64,000 nt of DNA from Sitta carolinensis (lineage: Eukaryota; Chordata; Aves; Passeriformes; Sittidae): assembly GCA_032173965.1 (NCBI GenBank), contig CM063294.1, positions 10,840,452 through 10,904,451 on the forward strand, written 5' to 3'. The position numbers and the translations under genes were made by a program. Position 1 is the first letter of the stretch. Each line of letters begins with the position of its first letter. Positions 12,801 to 24,900 of this stretch are shown here, piece by piece. Under the pieces are notes generated by a model. It was given only the letters and a program-made list of their open reading frames with translations, was not told where the DNA came from and did no database searches.

Positions 12801-15800
12801 AGTACTTCTTACAACCTGCTTCAGGAAATTTTGAGGCCAGGCTGGAAGCAGGCCTAAAAATCCCATGGGACTCAGAATTACAGCACATCAGGAGGAAATC
12901 AATGGACATGTAACATTTTATACTGAAAACACAATGTAAATCAAGATAGAAAGAAACAACAAAAAAATGGGCACCATGGAAACTGCTTTCTTTCACCACC
13001 CCCCAAGAACAACTTTTTACTTGTATGTGCTTTTATAGGAAACATGTTCCAACCAGGAAGATCTTAAAAGCCAAAGAAATTGTACTTTTTCTTTCAAGAG
13101 CAGCAAGTTAGTTTTCCCAAGACCCTCGACAAATTTGTCCTAAAAGAAAAGGAGCAAATTTGAAGTCGTTCTTGTTTTCACCTGAGTCCTTTCTTCTCCA
13201 AATACACCATCTGTTATTACAAATAAAACAATCAAAGAGGTATAGGAACTGGTAAATGAAACCTGGAAAATCTGACTTTGCTTTCCTGTAACAGATCAAA
13301 GAACACACGAACTGAGCTCTCTGTAAAACAGTTCTGTGTGCCTGCACTTCCTAACGACAGCACAGCTTGTCTTGTCAACTCCTGCTTTACAAAATACGTA
13401 ACTTTCCTGCCAAAATAGTTCTGATCAGCAGAAGAGTTGCAGAAGTGTTTGCTGTCCTGTGGTAAGAAGATACAAAGCTCTGCTATTCAGGCTTCTTAGA
13501 AACATGAGGAAAACATCCTTCTTCTTTATAATTGGATCTTCCTATTTGTCTTTCAGTGTTTCCATTTTCTATTTTTCTCTATCTTCCCTCTACCCATACT
13601 GCATCAAGTTTTATTTCTTTTTCACTTTTAGTATTAAGAAGTTGTTTTTGTGCTTCAGCCTCTACAAAGCAGCCAGGATCCTGATTGTCAGCAGCAATGT
13701 CTAGACATGGTAAATCCTTAAACTCAAAGCCTTTGCACTTCAGAGAGAGAAAGGCAGCCCCCAGAGTCGCTCATGTTTTCTGTGCCCCACTGTCCTCCTT
13801 TTCACAGCTGAAATAAAAGCAATTCTGGGATCGTGGCAAAAATTCAATGCAAAAGCTGAGAGCCCTCAGAGCTCACTTGGAGCTGGGGTGCCCATCACTC
13901 GTTTTTGTGGCCACAGGGTCCATCTGCAAATGTTTAGAATGAAGAGGAGGTGGGAATCAGATCAGAGCAGCAAAACAAACACAGGATCTGAACAGCTTCC
14001 CTCCCCTCACACAAGCAGCTCAAGCGAGAAATTTTACTTGTCAAAGGGAAAAAAACAAAATACATTGAGAGATCATTTGGGAAATTCTCTGTCTCCTTCA
14101 TGTTCAGCTCCACAGCTGTTAACTTGTCCACATCAACTCCAAACTCCCTCACAAGAAGTACAAGCTTATTCACCTTATGGGGTCAGGTACTCCTGCCATG
14201 ATCATTTCACATTTTCTGGACAGAAACCCTCCCCTGGTGTCAGGGTAAGGAACCACACACAGGTGGTTCCCAGGGTTAGTTCAGAGGTGTACCCAAAATG
14301 CAGAGATAGACAAAAGCTGAGGTAGGTAGCCCACTGGGCACAGCTGATTGGCTTTAATAGGTGTTGATTACACTGCTCATATTGCATGAAATTAAAAAGC
14401 TTACAAATGTTATGAGCCATTACCCTTCCATTTAAGAGATCTTATGACAAGTTAGCAACATTTAATGAAATCCTTTTAAAAATGCCATAGGCAGTCTCCA
14501 TGAGATTTTGCTCTGAAATGCAACTTGTGGAGTTATTTCTGAAAGTTTGTTTACATCAGAGCTTCCTTTCTTGCACATCTTTGGGATGCTCTGATTTGGA
14601 AGTAGGTGGGATACTTCAGTTCCCTGTTGTGCTCTCAATGTGGGGCACACAACACCAGCTCCTTAGAGCAACAACCAGGAACAGGCATAGCAGGATTTAA
14701 TTCTGATGTTATTTGTCATAGTCCTTCAGCCAGCCTACAAAATTCCCTGCAAAATGCAAAGCTGAGAGACTTCTGACCAATTTTACTATAAAAGTAAAGG
14801 GAAATATTTCCACAGTTGCTGTAAAATTTACTTAACTTTCACCTCTCCAGCACACTGGAAATATCACAGAGCCACTAACTGCCCCCAGAGCGCTGGGGCA
14901 GCCAAGGTTCAGACTGAAGTAGGCTCTCTGGATTTCATTGCTTCAGAATGAAATTTATTATTGGAGAGCATATCAGTTTTATAAACCCCACCGGGCACTC
15001 CCAGCCTCCTGCTGTCCATGGACTCAAATCTGCTTTGGACGGCGACAGCAAAAATCTCTGTACATCAGGTGAGGGCATTTCTGCCCAAATGATGCCTTTT
15101 GCAGCTTGTTCTTTCACTGCATCCCCTGCTGACTGCCAGCTCTGCTCTCTGCTGATCTCTGTGAAGCAAGCAAGACTCAAACTGACCCAGCTGAGAGATC
15201 CACAGCCAAAGAACACTGGGATCTAACACAGTACCAGAGTGGTGCCACAAGGAAGGATTAACAAACCCTGCAGGGAGGACAGGAGGAGGCCAGGCACGGA
15301 TGGCTGCAAGAAGCTTGTTTGTCTTGGCTGTGCCACCCACAGCAACCTTGTTCTTTTTTTCATCTTCTGAACCAAAACTCAGCCAAAGGGCACCAGGCCA
15401 TGAAGATGCAGTCAGAGGAGGTGCTGCACAAGTCGATCTTGGGTAGTGGGAGATTTTTCTGCCTGAAGCTACAGTGGCAGCTGAACTGCCCCAGAGGCCA
15501 GTGCCAGGAGAGCAGCACCTCCAGAGCCAGCAGGAGCTCTCGTGGGCTCGGCTGTCTCACTTTATACAAAGAAGTTTCCTCTCTTTGAAGGAGCAGTCCC
15601 TAAGGGCACTGCTGGAGGAGCAGGGGCTGCAGGGTGGTGGGAGCAGGCAGGGACAGCTGAGTGACAGCAGCACGGTGAGACAAACTGCATTTCCTCATTC
15701 CCACCCTGGGAAGGTTTCAGTGAACATGCTGAAGCCCTTAAGCACTTTGCTAGACCAAATCACCAGGAACTAAATCAATGTCTTTTTATTTCTCTGTGAA

Positions 15801-15879
15801 CTTTGACAAAGGAAGAATAGGAATTATTCTGTCTTCTCCCTCAAAAAAATAGCAACCTTCTTTCATGCTATCTACCTAA

Positions 15880-16330
15880 AAGCTGTATTTCTACTACACA
15901 GTTTGAGGCTCATATAAAATTGCAATTATCTTGCCATCTGCATTCCCTTTTTATCCAAATTAGTATGTTATATTGCTTATAAATATGTATTTATGGCTAC
16001 GAGGCAGGTATGCCCCACTGTGGGCACATGTCACTGTTTAATCCAAATACATGGTTTATTGTTTTGCAGTCAGTATTTTTAGCTTGGAGGCAGGTAGACC
16101 TGCAGAGCAAATAATACAAAAGAATACAGCCATTACAGAAGTGCTTCTGTGCTTTTAAATTATAGCACTCTTATTCCAGAAATGAACACAGTGAGATGAG
16201 TACATTGGCAAAATAATTATTTATCACTCTTAAAAGCTTCCTTTAAATTTTCTATTATTCAAAAACTGGTTGGGGAGAATGCAGAGGACAGAGAAACCTA
16301 TTTTATGCACTCGTTGGTCTAGCTTTTATG
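15880..16330. promoter_or_regulatory. Candidate conserved non-coding block in intron 4
   Basis: This AT-rich stretch contains several developmental-factor-like motifs in non-repetitive sequence. They include TGCAATTATC near 15921, TTTATTGTTTTG near 16056 (SOX or FOX-like), and the palindrome AATAATTATT at 16212-16221. It has no repeats or open frames of note. Its regulatory role is inferred only from motif density, which AT-rich DNA also raises by chance. I cannot see cross-species conservation. Confidence 0.22.
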
Positions 16331-19300
16331 CTGATAAGAACTTACTAAACACCAGTAAAGGGAGTAGCAGTTATCAGCCCTAATTCACAACTGTGAATTT
16401 TTCAGGCCAAACAGGTGCCCTTGCAGAGTCCCTGCCAAGTGTTCCTGCCAGCCCCAGCCCTCCCTCGCTGGAGTCAGCAGCCATTCTGCATGGCCAAATG
16501 AGGGCAGGTGTGCTCCAACAGCCTCAGCAAGCACGGTGCTCTCAGAGACACTCCCTGCCACACTGAGTAGGACAGGGACCTCTAACATCCCCCAAAGAAA
16601 GGAAGAATAACCAAAAGACACAGTCCTCTGCTTCAGGCTTTTTCCCTTTGATGTATTGGGTTTTTCTTTTAAACCCTTTTTTTTTTAGCTGATTAAAAAA
16701 CAGGAAGCAGACCTTCATCAGGAAACCAGCTACATACACTAAGAGATCTCTTCATAAAGGCACTTGAAAATCTCCTCAAAATCTGTTCAGAAAATTTTGC
16801 CATCCCTTATACCTGTGCAACAGCAGAGCTTGGAGCTCCCCCAGCTAGAAAGTTTGGTGTCCACATTTAATTCTGTGTTCCCAGACCCATCAATAAGAGA
16901 GTCTGAAAGAGAGCTGAAGGGACAGGACCCCAGTCAAGTGCTTTTTACTGAAGCAAAGTCAAAGTTGTCAGGGAAATCCATATTCCTGTCTTTAAAAATG
17001 TTCAGTGTAAGAAAAATAAAGCCCAGGTGTAAACATTTGCAAACTGAGTTTATTTTTCCTATCTATGCACTTGAAAGGAACACAGAAAGGGCAAACCCAT
17101 CCTAATCCTATCATGGCAATGTCTTTCTCTGCTTCCTGAAACTGAGATTTTCATCTCATTGGTTGTCAAGACAGCTCCTGAGAGAAGTAATTCACTGGAT
17201 TTTCCTGTGTAATCACAGCACAGGATTTTATTTCTGTTGCTATCCAGATGGAAAAGGCACACAGCTTTTTCTGTGTCTTGCCCCTTTCATACTTAAGACC
17301 TGGATGTGCCAGGCTTCAAAACACCCCAGCTGCACTAAGAAAGCTAAATCTGGGCTAACTCTAAATTGCAAGCAACTTGCTTCTTAGCAGCTCATCTCAA
17401 CACAGGCAGAAAAATTTCCAGTTTTAAATTTCTATTCCAATTAAGGCAATGAAGACTGAAGTCCCCTAAACTGTTGCCACTACTTTCCAGGACATAAAAT
17501 TAACGATTTCTACTGCTGTGTACAACTTTCAGTCAAAGTTGGTCTGATTTATAAGCAAGCAGATGGTTCACACGATAGTCCACAATAAATTACAACAGTT
17601 AGAAAGACAGCTACATTTTGAGAGTGACAGTGCAGCTGAGCTACAGATGGGTTTATAGATGACCCTTCCAATTTTTAATAATCTTCATAATTTATCTGCA
17701 AGTAAAGAAATCTGAGAATTCCTAATGCACCTCCTTGACTAAGTACAAATCACTTTTATTTACACAGGCAATACTTCATGGTCCAGTTATCTTCTTAATT
17801 AAAGGCAGCAAGATGCTCATGTTCCATGCAAGTGGCACGGAAAAAAAAAAAACCACTGTTCAGAGTGCAATATGTTCAGCTGGGAGTTCAGGATGCTCTG
17901 AAACTCTGGGAAAAGGGAACACATCCATCTCCTTTCTTTAAAAGAAGGCTACAAGGGTGCCAACACTTCTACCACCCGCTCATAAAGCCACACATAAACT
18001 TCAAGCTTGTAAAATGACAAGGTTATGGTTTTTTGCAAGCTCTGATGCTTGAAAACGGGTTCCTAATCCATACTACAAAGGCAGCACTACTGAGCCAGGA
18101 CCAGGATGGAAAACAGCAGGAACAGAGACCCTCTTCTCTGTATAAAACCAGAAAGATTTGGGGGTGACTCTTGAGTGGGTGAGTGAAAAAGAAAGCAAAT
18201 CTTGGGGGTGTCAGATGCAGAAAGCAAGTGCTGGAAGCAGCTTTAAGAAGTCAGTTCATGTCAGTGATTTCTCTGCCTGGGACCAATCCATCCAATCCTT
18301 CTGCTAAATGTGGGATTTCAGTTGGAATGAGAAGCACTTCTAAGTGCAGCTCTTCTGTCTGTTAAGGTGACGAAGGGAGGAGCAGGACCCAGCAGGGCTC
18401 TGGAAGGCACAAACTACAGAAGCTCAGAGGTGCCCACCCTGCAGTCTCTTGGGATGACATTTGAGGGCTTTTCCCCCTCTCCAACCCTTGATCTTCTGTT
18501 CCAGCCAAATCAATTTGAAAAAGAAATTCACTCTTAAGTGGAAATCCAAAACTATCATTAAAACAGAAGGCAGAGCTCCTAGGAAAGCAAATCTGTGTGT
18601 AATTTTAATTACCAACTTCCTGGGATTCAAGAGATGCAGCAGAGAAGAAGAGGCACCAGTGACAAATTCAGGCTTTTGAAATAATCACAATTCCCATTTT
18701 GGAGGTGTTTTGGCAGGGATTTCCCAGCTCTGTGTGCAGCTCTGCAGCACATGGGGGAGCAGCCCCACAGAGACACAGGAGTGGGAAAACCCAGGCATAG
18801 AGCTCAGGGGACTGCAGCCACTTACACAAAAAGTGATTTTTCCTTGCCCTTTCCAGGCAGCAGCAATGCTCCTTCGCCCACTACACAGAACAATACTGAA
18901 GTTAAATCTGTTGAGTTTATTAAAAAAAAAAAGAATTTAAATTCTTCTATAAATATCCAGTGTCTAAAAGTCTTTGGAGTTTATATGAAACCATTATTTA
19001 TTACTGTATACAACTCTAAGGTTGTTTAATTAAACATATGAAAAATTGTATATGTCAGATTATTTCTGGGATGCTCTTTACTATGTTATTTGTCATATTT
19101 GTTTCTGTTACTCTTCACATATTTAAAGCTGCATTATGCACTTCTGAAAACCCAGAGATCACTCTAGAATCAGTATGGATGTTCATCTGTTACTGAGCTC
19201 TGAGTTTGGCACTTTATTTTAACAATATTCATCAGGTTCAGGAACTGCTACCACGCTTCCCTCCAACACAGCACTGGGTCATACTACTGTGCTTTGAAAA

Positions 19301-20099
19301 GATCAAGTGTTGATTATTTAACAACTATGTATATGTTTTTAAATATTCTGTAACTATAAACCTTTGATTAACTGCAATTCTTTAATTTGCTTTCAAGAGG
19401 CCAAATTCACACACAGCACAAGAAAGCAGATGTCTGAATGCAGTAAGGTCTCTGCTGTTGCCCCCAGCCCAAAAACAATTCCAGGGTTACCACAAGCAAC
19501 CCAAAAGCCAGCACAGGCTATTCCAGTTTATTCTGAAAGTCAAGGAACAATGTGCATGGTTCGTGTGACTGTATGGTTATCAGTTTCCAGGACTCATCCA
19601 CTGAAGGCAGCAGGGATGCTCCAGCTGCCCAGACTGCAGATCAGAGCTTCTGGCTGGCAGCTGCCTCCTCCTGCAGCCAACAGCAAAACCAGCCCTGGCT
19701 GGGGGGTAAAGCAAGGAACTCACATAGGCCTTACACTTTGTGTTCCTTGCATTCAGTAATCTGTCAATGGTGTGGAAATTACTTTCACAGCCTCAGGAAA
19801 GGGACACCTTTTGCACCCCCTGATGTATTAAAACGTAGATCAATATGATAATATGAAAACAGAAAACTCCCCAGTAGCAAGAAGTAGTTATCACTTCTCT
19901 TAGCAATCAAATATTATTTCCATCAATGTAACTAAAGAAAAAGAAATGTAGGTAGTGATTTGTCAGTCTATTTATCAAACCAACTGCTGCACTGGTTCCC
20001 ACATATTTTATATTAAAAGGTGAATGACATACAAAGTTTTACAGGTTCCGTTTTAATTCAGGGCTGAAAGCATTTATAGATATGAGGCTTTTCTTATTA

Positions 20100-20640
20100 A
20101 GTTTTCTTCCTGAATGATTACGCTTGTTCAAATCAATTCCTAGCCATCTTACAGAGGCTACAACCTTCAATAATTAAATGTGGTATTATATTGGCTGTTT
20201 TGTTCATTATACTCCAAGTTCCAATTTCTACAAGAGCACTGAAATGCTAAGATAAAAGGATGTTAAGTTTATTTAATTAGCTATCTGCCATTGTTATCAA
20301 AAGGGAAGGTTGTTATCTGACTCAAATTAATACTTTAGATCAGGAAACAAGATGGATGGTACCTTCTGACACGGATCCTGGAAACTCTGTAGTTGTTTCA
20401 GTTATTTTAAAGCGGCTCAGGACATTCAGGATTGCATTAGAATGACCAAAAGTCACCAACAGCCAACGAAGTGCTGCTATGAAAATGTTATTTCAATCAC
20501 ACTTGGGTTCTTTCTCATATCCAGTAGTTAACATTCTTGCCACTTTCGTCAAGCAGTCACTCTTAGAAGCACTGAATTTTAACTACACATAATTTTAAAC
20601 CAACATGAAATAGGATTGAGCACATAATATGGGTTCATTG
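20100..20640. promoter_or_regulatory. Candidate conserved non-coding block just upstream of the exon 5 to exon 4 interval's exon 4 end
   Basis: The block lies 0.5-1 kb past exon 4 in gene direction, inside intron 4. It contains TAATTAAAT at 20171-20179, ATTTAATTAG at 20271-20280, and a SOX-like ATTGT core at 20290-20294 within CCATTGTTATCAAAAGGG. The sequence is unique-looking and free of recognised repeats. It could be an intronic enhancer or splicing-related sequence, or simply AT-rich intron. Conservation cannot be judged from one sequence. Confidence 0.25.
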
Positions 20641-21106
20641 TGCTGATGAACAACAGATCAGGCCCTTGTGCCAAGGCACCACCTCCCTGCTATTCACAAA
20701 AGCTGTAACTGGTTAAAAGTGAGTTGGATTTCAGAACTGCCAGCCATCCCTCTGCCTCAGAAATAACAGGTGCTCCAGTTGAGGCTTGTTTAGGATTTAC
20801 TCAAAGAAAGCAAAGACAGTGTGAAACTTCAGAGGTCCTGGAAGAGTTTCTTGTTAGTGTTGTGTTAGTGTTCTTGTTGTTCTTGTTAGCTGTGGCTAAC
20901 ACAAACCAGAGCCATGGGAATCAGCTCTGGAACTGCCCAGAGGATGCAGTGTCTGCACGAAGCCCTCAAAGCCTTGCTCCCCAAACTGCATCTGTTTAGA
21001 GGCCAAGGCCAAAGCAATTTATCCAGGAACCATGTCACCCTGACACTTCATGGTTTCTCTCTCTGAGGGCTACAGAAACAAGCTTATTCCTTTCCCAAAA
21101 ACTTAC

Positions 21107-21208
21107 TGGTCTTGATCGGATTTCTTTGGCGTAGAGAGGTTTCAAGAATTCTGAATCTCCTTCAAGCTTCAGACCCTTTTCGGTGATCCTCAGGTTCCCC
21201 ATTCCATC
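21107..21208 (-). CDS. SGCD: Delta-sarcoglycan, internal coding exon (human exon 4 equivalent)
   Basis: This 102-nt exon encodes exactly 34 codons in phase 0. It opens [18 protein letters not shown], continues [11 protein letters not shown], and closes IRSRP. It matches residues about 65-98 of vertebrate delta-sarcoglycan, directly after the membrane helix and the MNFTI segment, at the start of the extracellular domain. The DGMGNLRIT motif is shared across the gamma/delta/zeta branch, while the [13 protein letters not shown] wording points to delta. On the minus strand the acceptor is a strong tract ending GCCTGTCTTTCAG and the donor is CCA|GTAAGT, close to consensus. The exon length equals that of the human exon as I remember it. 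No stop or indel is present. It joins in frame to the exon at 2698-2785 (the RSRP codon, then GNPLYF). Because both flanking introns are phase 0, skipping it would remove 34 residues without shifting the frame. Confidence 0.97.
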
Positions 21209-21246
21209 CTGAAAGACAGGCAAAAAGAAACAACCCTATTAGTTAC
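21209..21246 (-). other. SGCD: Splice acceptor and polypyrimidine tract of SGCD exon 4
   Basis: Minus-strand sequence runs GTAACTAATAGGG, then TTGTTTCTTTTTGCCTGTC and TTTCAG at the exon. The pyrimidine tract is long and nearly uninterrupted. The TAACTAAT about 30 nt upstream of the AG is a good branch-point candidate (A within CTAAT). This makes exon 4 look like a strong, constitutively recognised exon. Confidence 0.85.
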
Positions 21247-24200
21247 AATTACTAAATTAACCAGGCTGCCAACAGCTGATTTTTTTTTACCTTTGAAGAT
21301 AACATTTATAGCACTGGGAGGCACTAGAGAATGCAATTACTAGTGCTATCCTTGTAGCTCAATTTCTGTGAAAAAAAACCTTCTATTCAGAACTATCTGC
21401 AATGCTCCCCAGTAAACCATTTACACAGATGAAAGATGTTCCTTTAAGCTAAGTCATTCTCTACTCACAGAGAGGCAGTGATGCTCTGTGTTAACAGGAA
21501 ACTATTCACTGTAATATTCACTGCCTGCCTTTATAAAATAATAATATACCTGCTCATTCATAGCAACTCCCTGTAAAGAATGTGATTAATATCTGTGCAG
21601 ATACAATCATACAGAGGAGAACTGTACCAAAATATATTTCACCTCTGACACAAGAAAGTTCTAACTTTTATTAAGATGAGGGATTTGGCTTCATTTAGGC
21701 TATAATTGCTTAGAAAAAAAAAGAACAGTGTGGGTAGGGAATTGCACAGGTACATCTATAATCAAAACCACATCAAATGTAAGGTATTATTTCCAAGATT
21801 CAGGGTGATTGTTAAAGTTTGCAAGGATTGAGGTAAACTGTTTTTCTGAGAAAAAGATGGTTTGAAGAATACCTTTTAGCAAAAAATGACTGAAATCACC
21901 AGGATTGGAGAGTAACAGCACCTGCATGCCTAACTCACAGCTCTTTTGGGGATTTTACAGGAAAGGGGAATGCACTTGGGTAGAAGGCCTAAAAAGATCA
22001 AGAGGAGACTATGAAAACCCAGGAAAATAACATGCATTTGGATTTACATCTAGCATGATTTCTCATCCAGAAGGATTCAAAAATGAAACCTATCTGTCCA
22101 CTTCCTCTTCCTCCTACTGCGAGAGCACCTCCAGCCCCAGAGGAGGAACCAGTGTCTCCCCAAGAGAGGGGAGATCCAACCCAGACAGATTCCCATGAAC
22201 GGCTGCCAAAAGGCCTGAATTTGGAGGGATGAAAATCAGAGACACTGCACAGCTCAGCAGCAACACTGGTCACCTGCCAGAGGCTCTCCTGCTCCAAGAA
22301 CTGCCATTCCCAGGTAGTTCCCTGCCAAGTTAAGATTGTTCTTGCCAGATCCTGGTGTCCTATGAGCAAAGGTGATGCTGGTTGATAAAGTGACCGCTGT
22401 CATCTCATTTTGAACTGAAGGCTGTAAGCAAATTTGAGAGACAGATGCTGGAAATGCTACTGAGATGGGTCATAAAATGCCACTCCCCACATTTGTTGGC
22501 CCTAGGTGTAAAATATTGGCCTATCAGCTGTGGGTTGGTGGTGGCACCGAAGGGGTTCATTTATCTCAAGCAAAAATATGGAGGAAAATGAGTGACATAT
22601 GATTATGCACCAAAAAGCCCAGATTAAATTTTGATAGCAGTGTGCTTTGCGATTTGAGCGAGCAGGAATTATTACAGCTATCTGCAGACCCTCACACGTT
22701 TTGGGCTGCTAAAAAATCTCTACAGTTTTTTTTTTCCCCCAAAATAGATTATCTCAGTAAGGTTACAAGCCCTGAGGGCTTTCACACAGCAGTGCCTTCT
22801 CTGGTTTTATTAAGAGAAGTTGCAGGTCAGGCATGCTGCCCTGTGCTGGAAGGACCATCTACATGGACATGCAATGCTGATCCCCCCAGGGCTTGCTCCT
22901 CAGCAAAGGGGGGCAATACTTTTCCAGTAACATGGACCTAGGGATAAAAAGAGACTTGTCAAGCCACCACTGAAGCTGTGGTAAAACCAGAAATTCCAAT
23001 GACTCACAACTCTGTTCTTTTGTGAGTAATGACACAGATCCAGAATCCCACTCTGCTCTTCTCTTGGGTGTTTCTCTTTCTCTCCTTCACCCTCTGTCTC
23101 CCACGTGTGGTCCAAAGGATTTTTACATATAAAAAAGGTACATAAGGGAAATTCAGCTGACAGCCAGCAGGTCCTACACATTCCAAAAGAGGTGTCAGGC
23201 CTGCGGGACAATGTACTACAACCAAAACACCAAGGACATATTTGATTAATCAGAGTTGGTGTATCCTCTTACAAACCCACTGGACTGGAGAGAAAGAGGC
23301 ATTTCCCCATGCTTTTGTCTCACTCTCTGATCCTTCTCAACCACCATCCCCAATTTTCCCTCCTCCTTCATCTGCCAGAAGCAACGAAAACTGTGGCCAC
23401 CACACATCCTTTCTTGATTTCCTGGTGTTTGGGAGTGGATCAGTGCTTAGCACTGACTTACCACGATTAACTCCCCACTGCTCATGTTTCTCATGATTAA
23501 AACTGACAGATTTTTGTGGTGACAGTCTGGGTCAGCAGGTGAAAAAACAAGCAAAGGTTGTACCCTGAGTTTAATGATTATCTTGGCCTCTTATCATACA
23601 ATCACTATAAAATGATATTCCTCTATTATTTCCCATTAGAAAAATAAATTAAGACGCTCACAGGATTATACAGAGGTCCCAAAATGCAGATACATTAGAG
23701 AGAAATCATTGTTGGAAAGACTACTTCACATGTTGTTTTGGATAAAGTATCTTCATCCTCCCTAAATTATATGGTTTAATAACAAATAAATGTCATATTC
23801 TGCTACAGAGAATAGATATGAAACTTCCTATGAAATTTCATGGACTGTGACCTATAAAATGTAGTAGAAAACTGCCTAGAGTGACAAAGACCAAGATGTT
23901 TTATTAAACATTGTGTCTGTGATTGGTATATATCCTTATCTGCCACTCTTCTGCTTGTGAATAAGGAGAAGTATTGATTATTTCATAGTCTGCCATCTGA
24001 AAATCATTGTTTCTCTCCTTTTTGCTAATAGACTCCTCAGCAGAGTGAATGACTTTACAGTGCAGGCACAAGCCAGACTTGTGGGAGCTCCCAGCAGGCA
24101 AGCTCCAAACAGGAGGCACAGAGCTGGGAACCTTCCATCACCACCTGCTTTGCATTTTTCTGCTTTTTGGGAGGGCATGGCAAACACTTTCACATCAATT

Positions 24201-24680
24201 ACATCATTTATGCCCTCTCTCTTTTTATGCAGTGCCTTGTTCTGGACAGGCATAAAAATTTATGTGCTATTGCTGGCTGCTCTGGGTTGAGAGGGGATGG
24301 CAATCCAGAATAACATAAATGTCATTTTGGTGATGCTGGATGAGAAAGGAATTTTGGATTTTTGTAGCTTGAGAAGCATCTCATTTTTACAGCCAATTAT
24401 GAATGATGGTATTACTGTTAGGGGAAGAGCTCAGCATTGATGGTGTCTGATCACCAAAGCTCCTCTCTGCCTTCTGGTTGGCAATGTAAAGTAGATAAAG
24501 CCCAGCTTGTGTTTGTTTCACTCTTTAACAATTTGGGTTACTTTAATTTTACTTTTTTTTTATTTTATTTTTTTAATTGCAAGGCTGGAAGCAGGAAGAT
24601 CCAGCTAACAGAATAAGAAAAAAACCAGCCACCCTAACCAGAGACATCTATGTGCTGTGGTAAAGGCTTAAAACTGACGT

Positions 24681-24900
24681 AGGCTTAGATTAGATTTTAG
24701 GAAGAAATTCTTCCCTGAGGGAGTGGTGAGGCCCTGGCACAGGGTGCCCAGGGAAGCTGTGGCTGCCCCAGGATCCCTGGAAGTGTCCCAGGCCAGGCTG
24801 GATGTGGCTTGAAGCCACCTGGGCTAGTGGAAGGTGTCCCTGCCCATGGCAGGATGGTCTTCAAGGTCGCACCCAACCCAGACTTTTCTGTAATTCTACA
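24681..24900 (+). mobile_element. CR1 LINE, 5'-truncated 3' end
   Basis: This is the classic avian CR1 3' end in sense orientation: AGGCTTAGATTAGATTTTAG, then GAAATTCTTCCCTGAGGGAG, GGTGAGGCCCTGGCACAGGG, TGGCTGCCCCAGGATCCCTG, and GGAAGGTGTCCCTGCCCATG. It ends with a decayed CAACCCAGAC and a residual ATTCT repeat (TTCTGTAATTCTAC), the hallmark CR1 terminus. It is about 220 bp with no coding part left, a typical 5'-truncated insertion. Just before the end, the usual stretch between CATGGCAGG and the TGATCTTCAAGG-like motif is shortened. It lies antisense to SGCD within intron 3. Confidence 0.93.

Larger units (their letters stand above)
2786..21106 (-). other. SGCD: SGCD intron 4 (complete, about 18.3 kb)
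   Basis: The intron is bounded by the exon 4 donor (GTAAGT at 21106-21101, minus strand) and the exon 5 acceptor (AG at 2787-2786). It interrupts the frame between complete codons (phase 0). The region 2786-4200 is moderately GC-rich and unremarkable. From 4200 to 9800 it is AT-leaning unique sequence with no gene signals. A T-rich tract lies at 9802-9843, and 10000-15800 is mixed sequence with no recognised repeats. Two AT-rich motif-dense blocks at about 15880-16330 and 20100-20640 are listed separately as candidate regulatory elements. From 16400 to 20000 nothing is recognisable. I saw no additional exon, RNA gene or CR1 copy. Confidence 0.88.
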
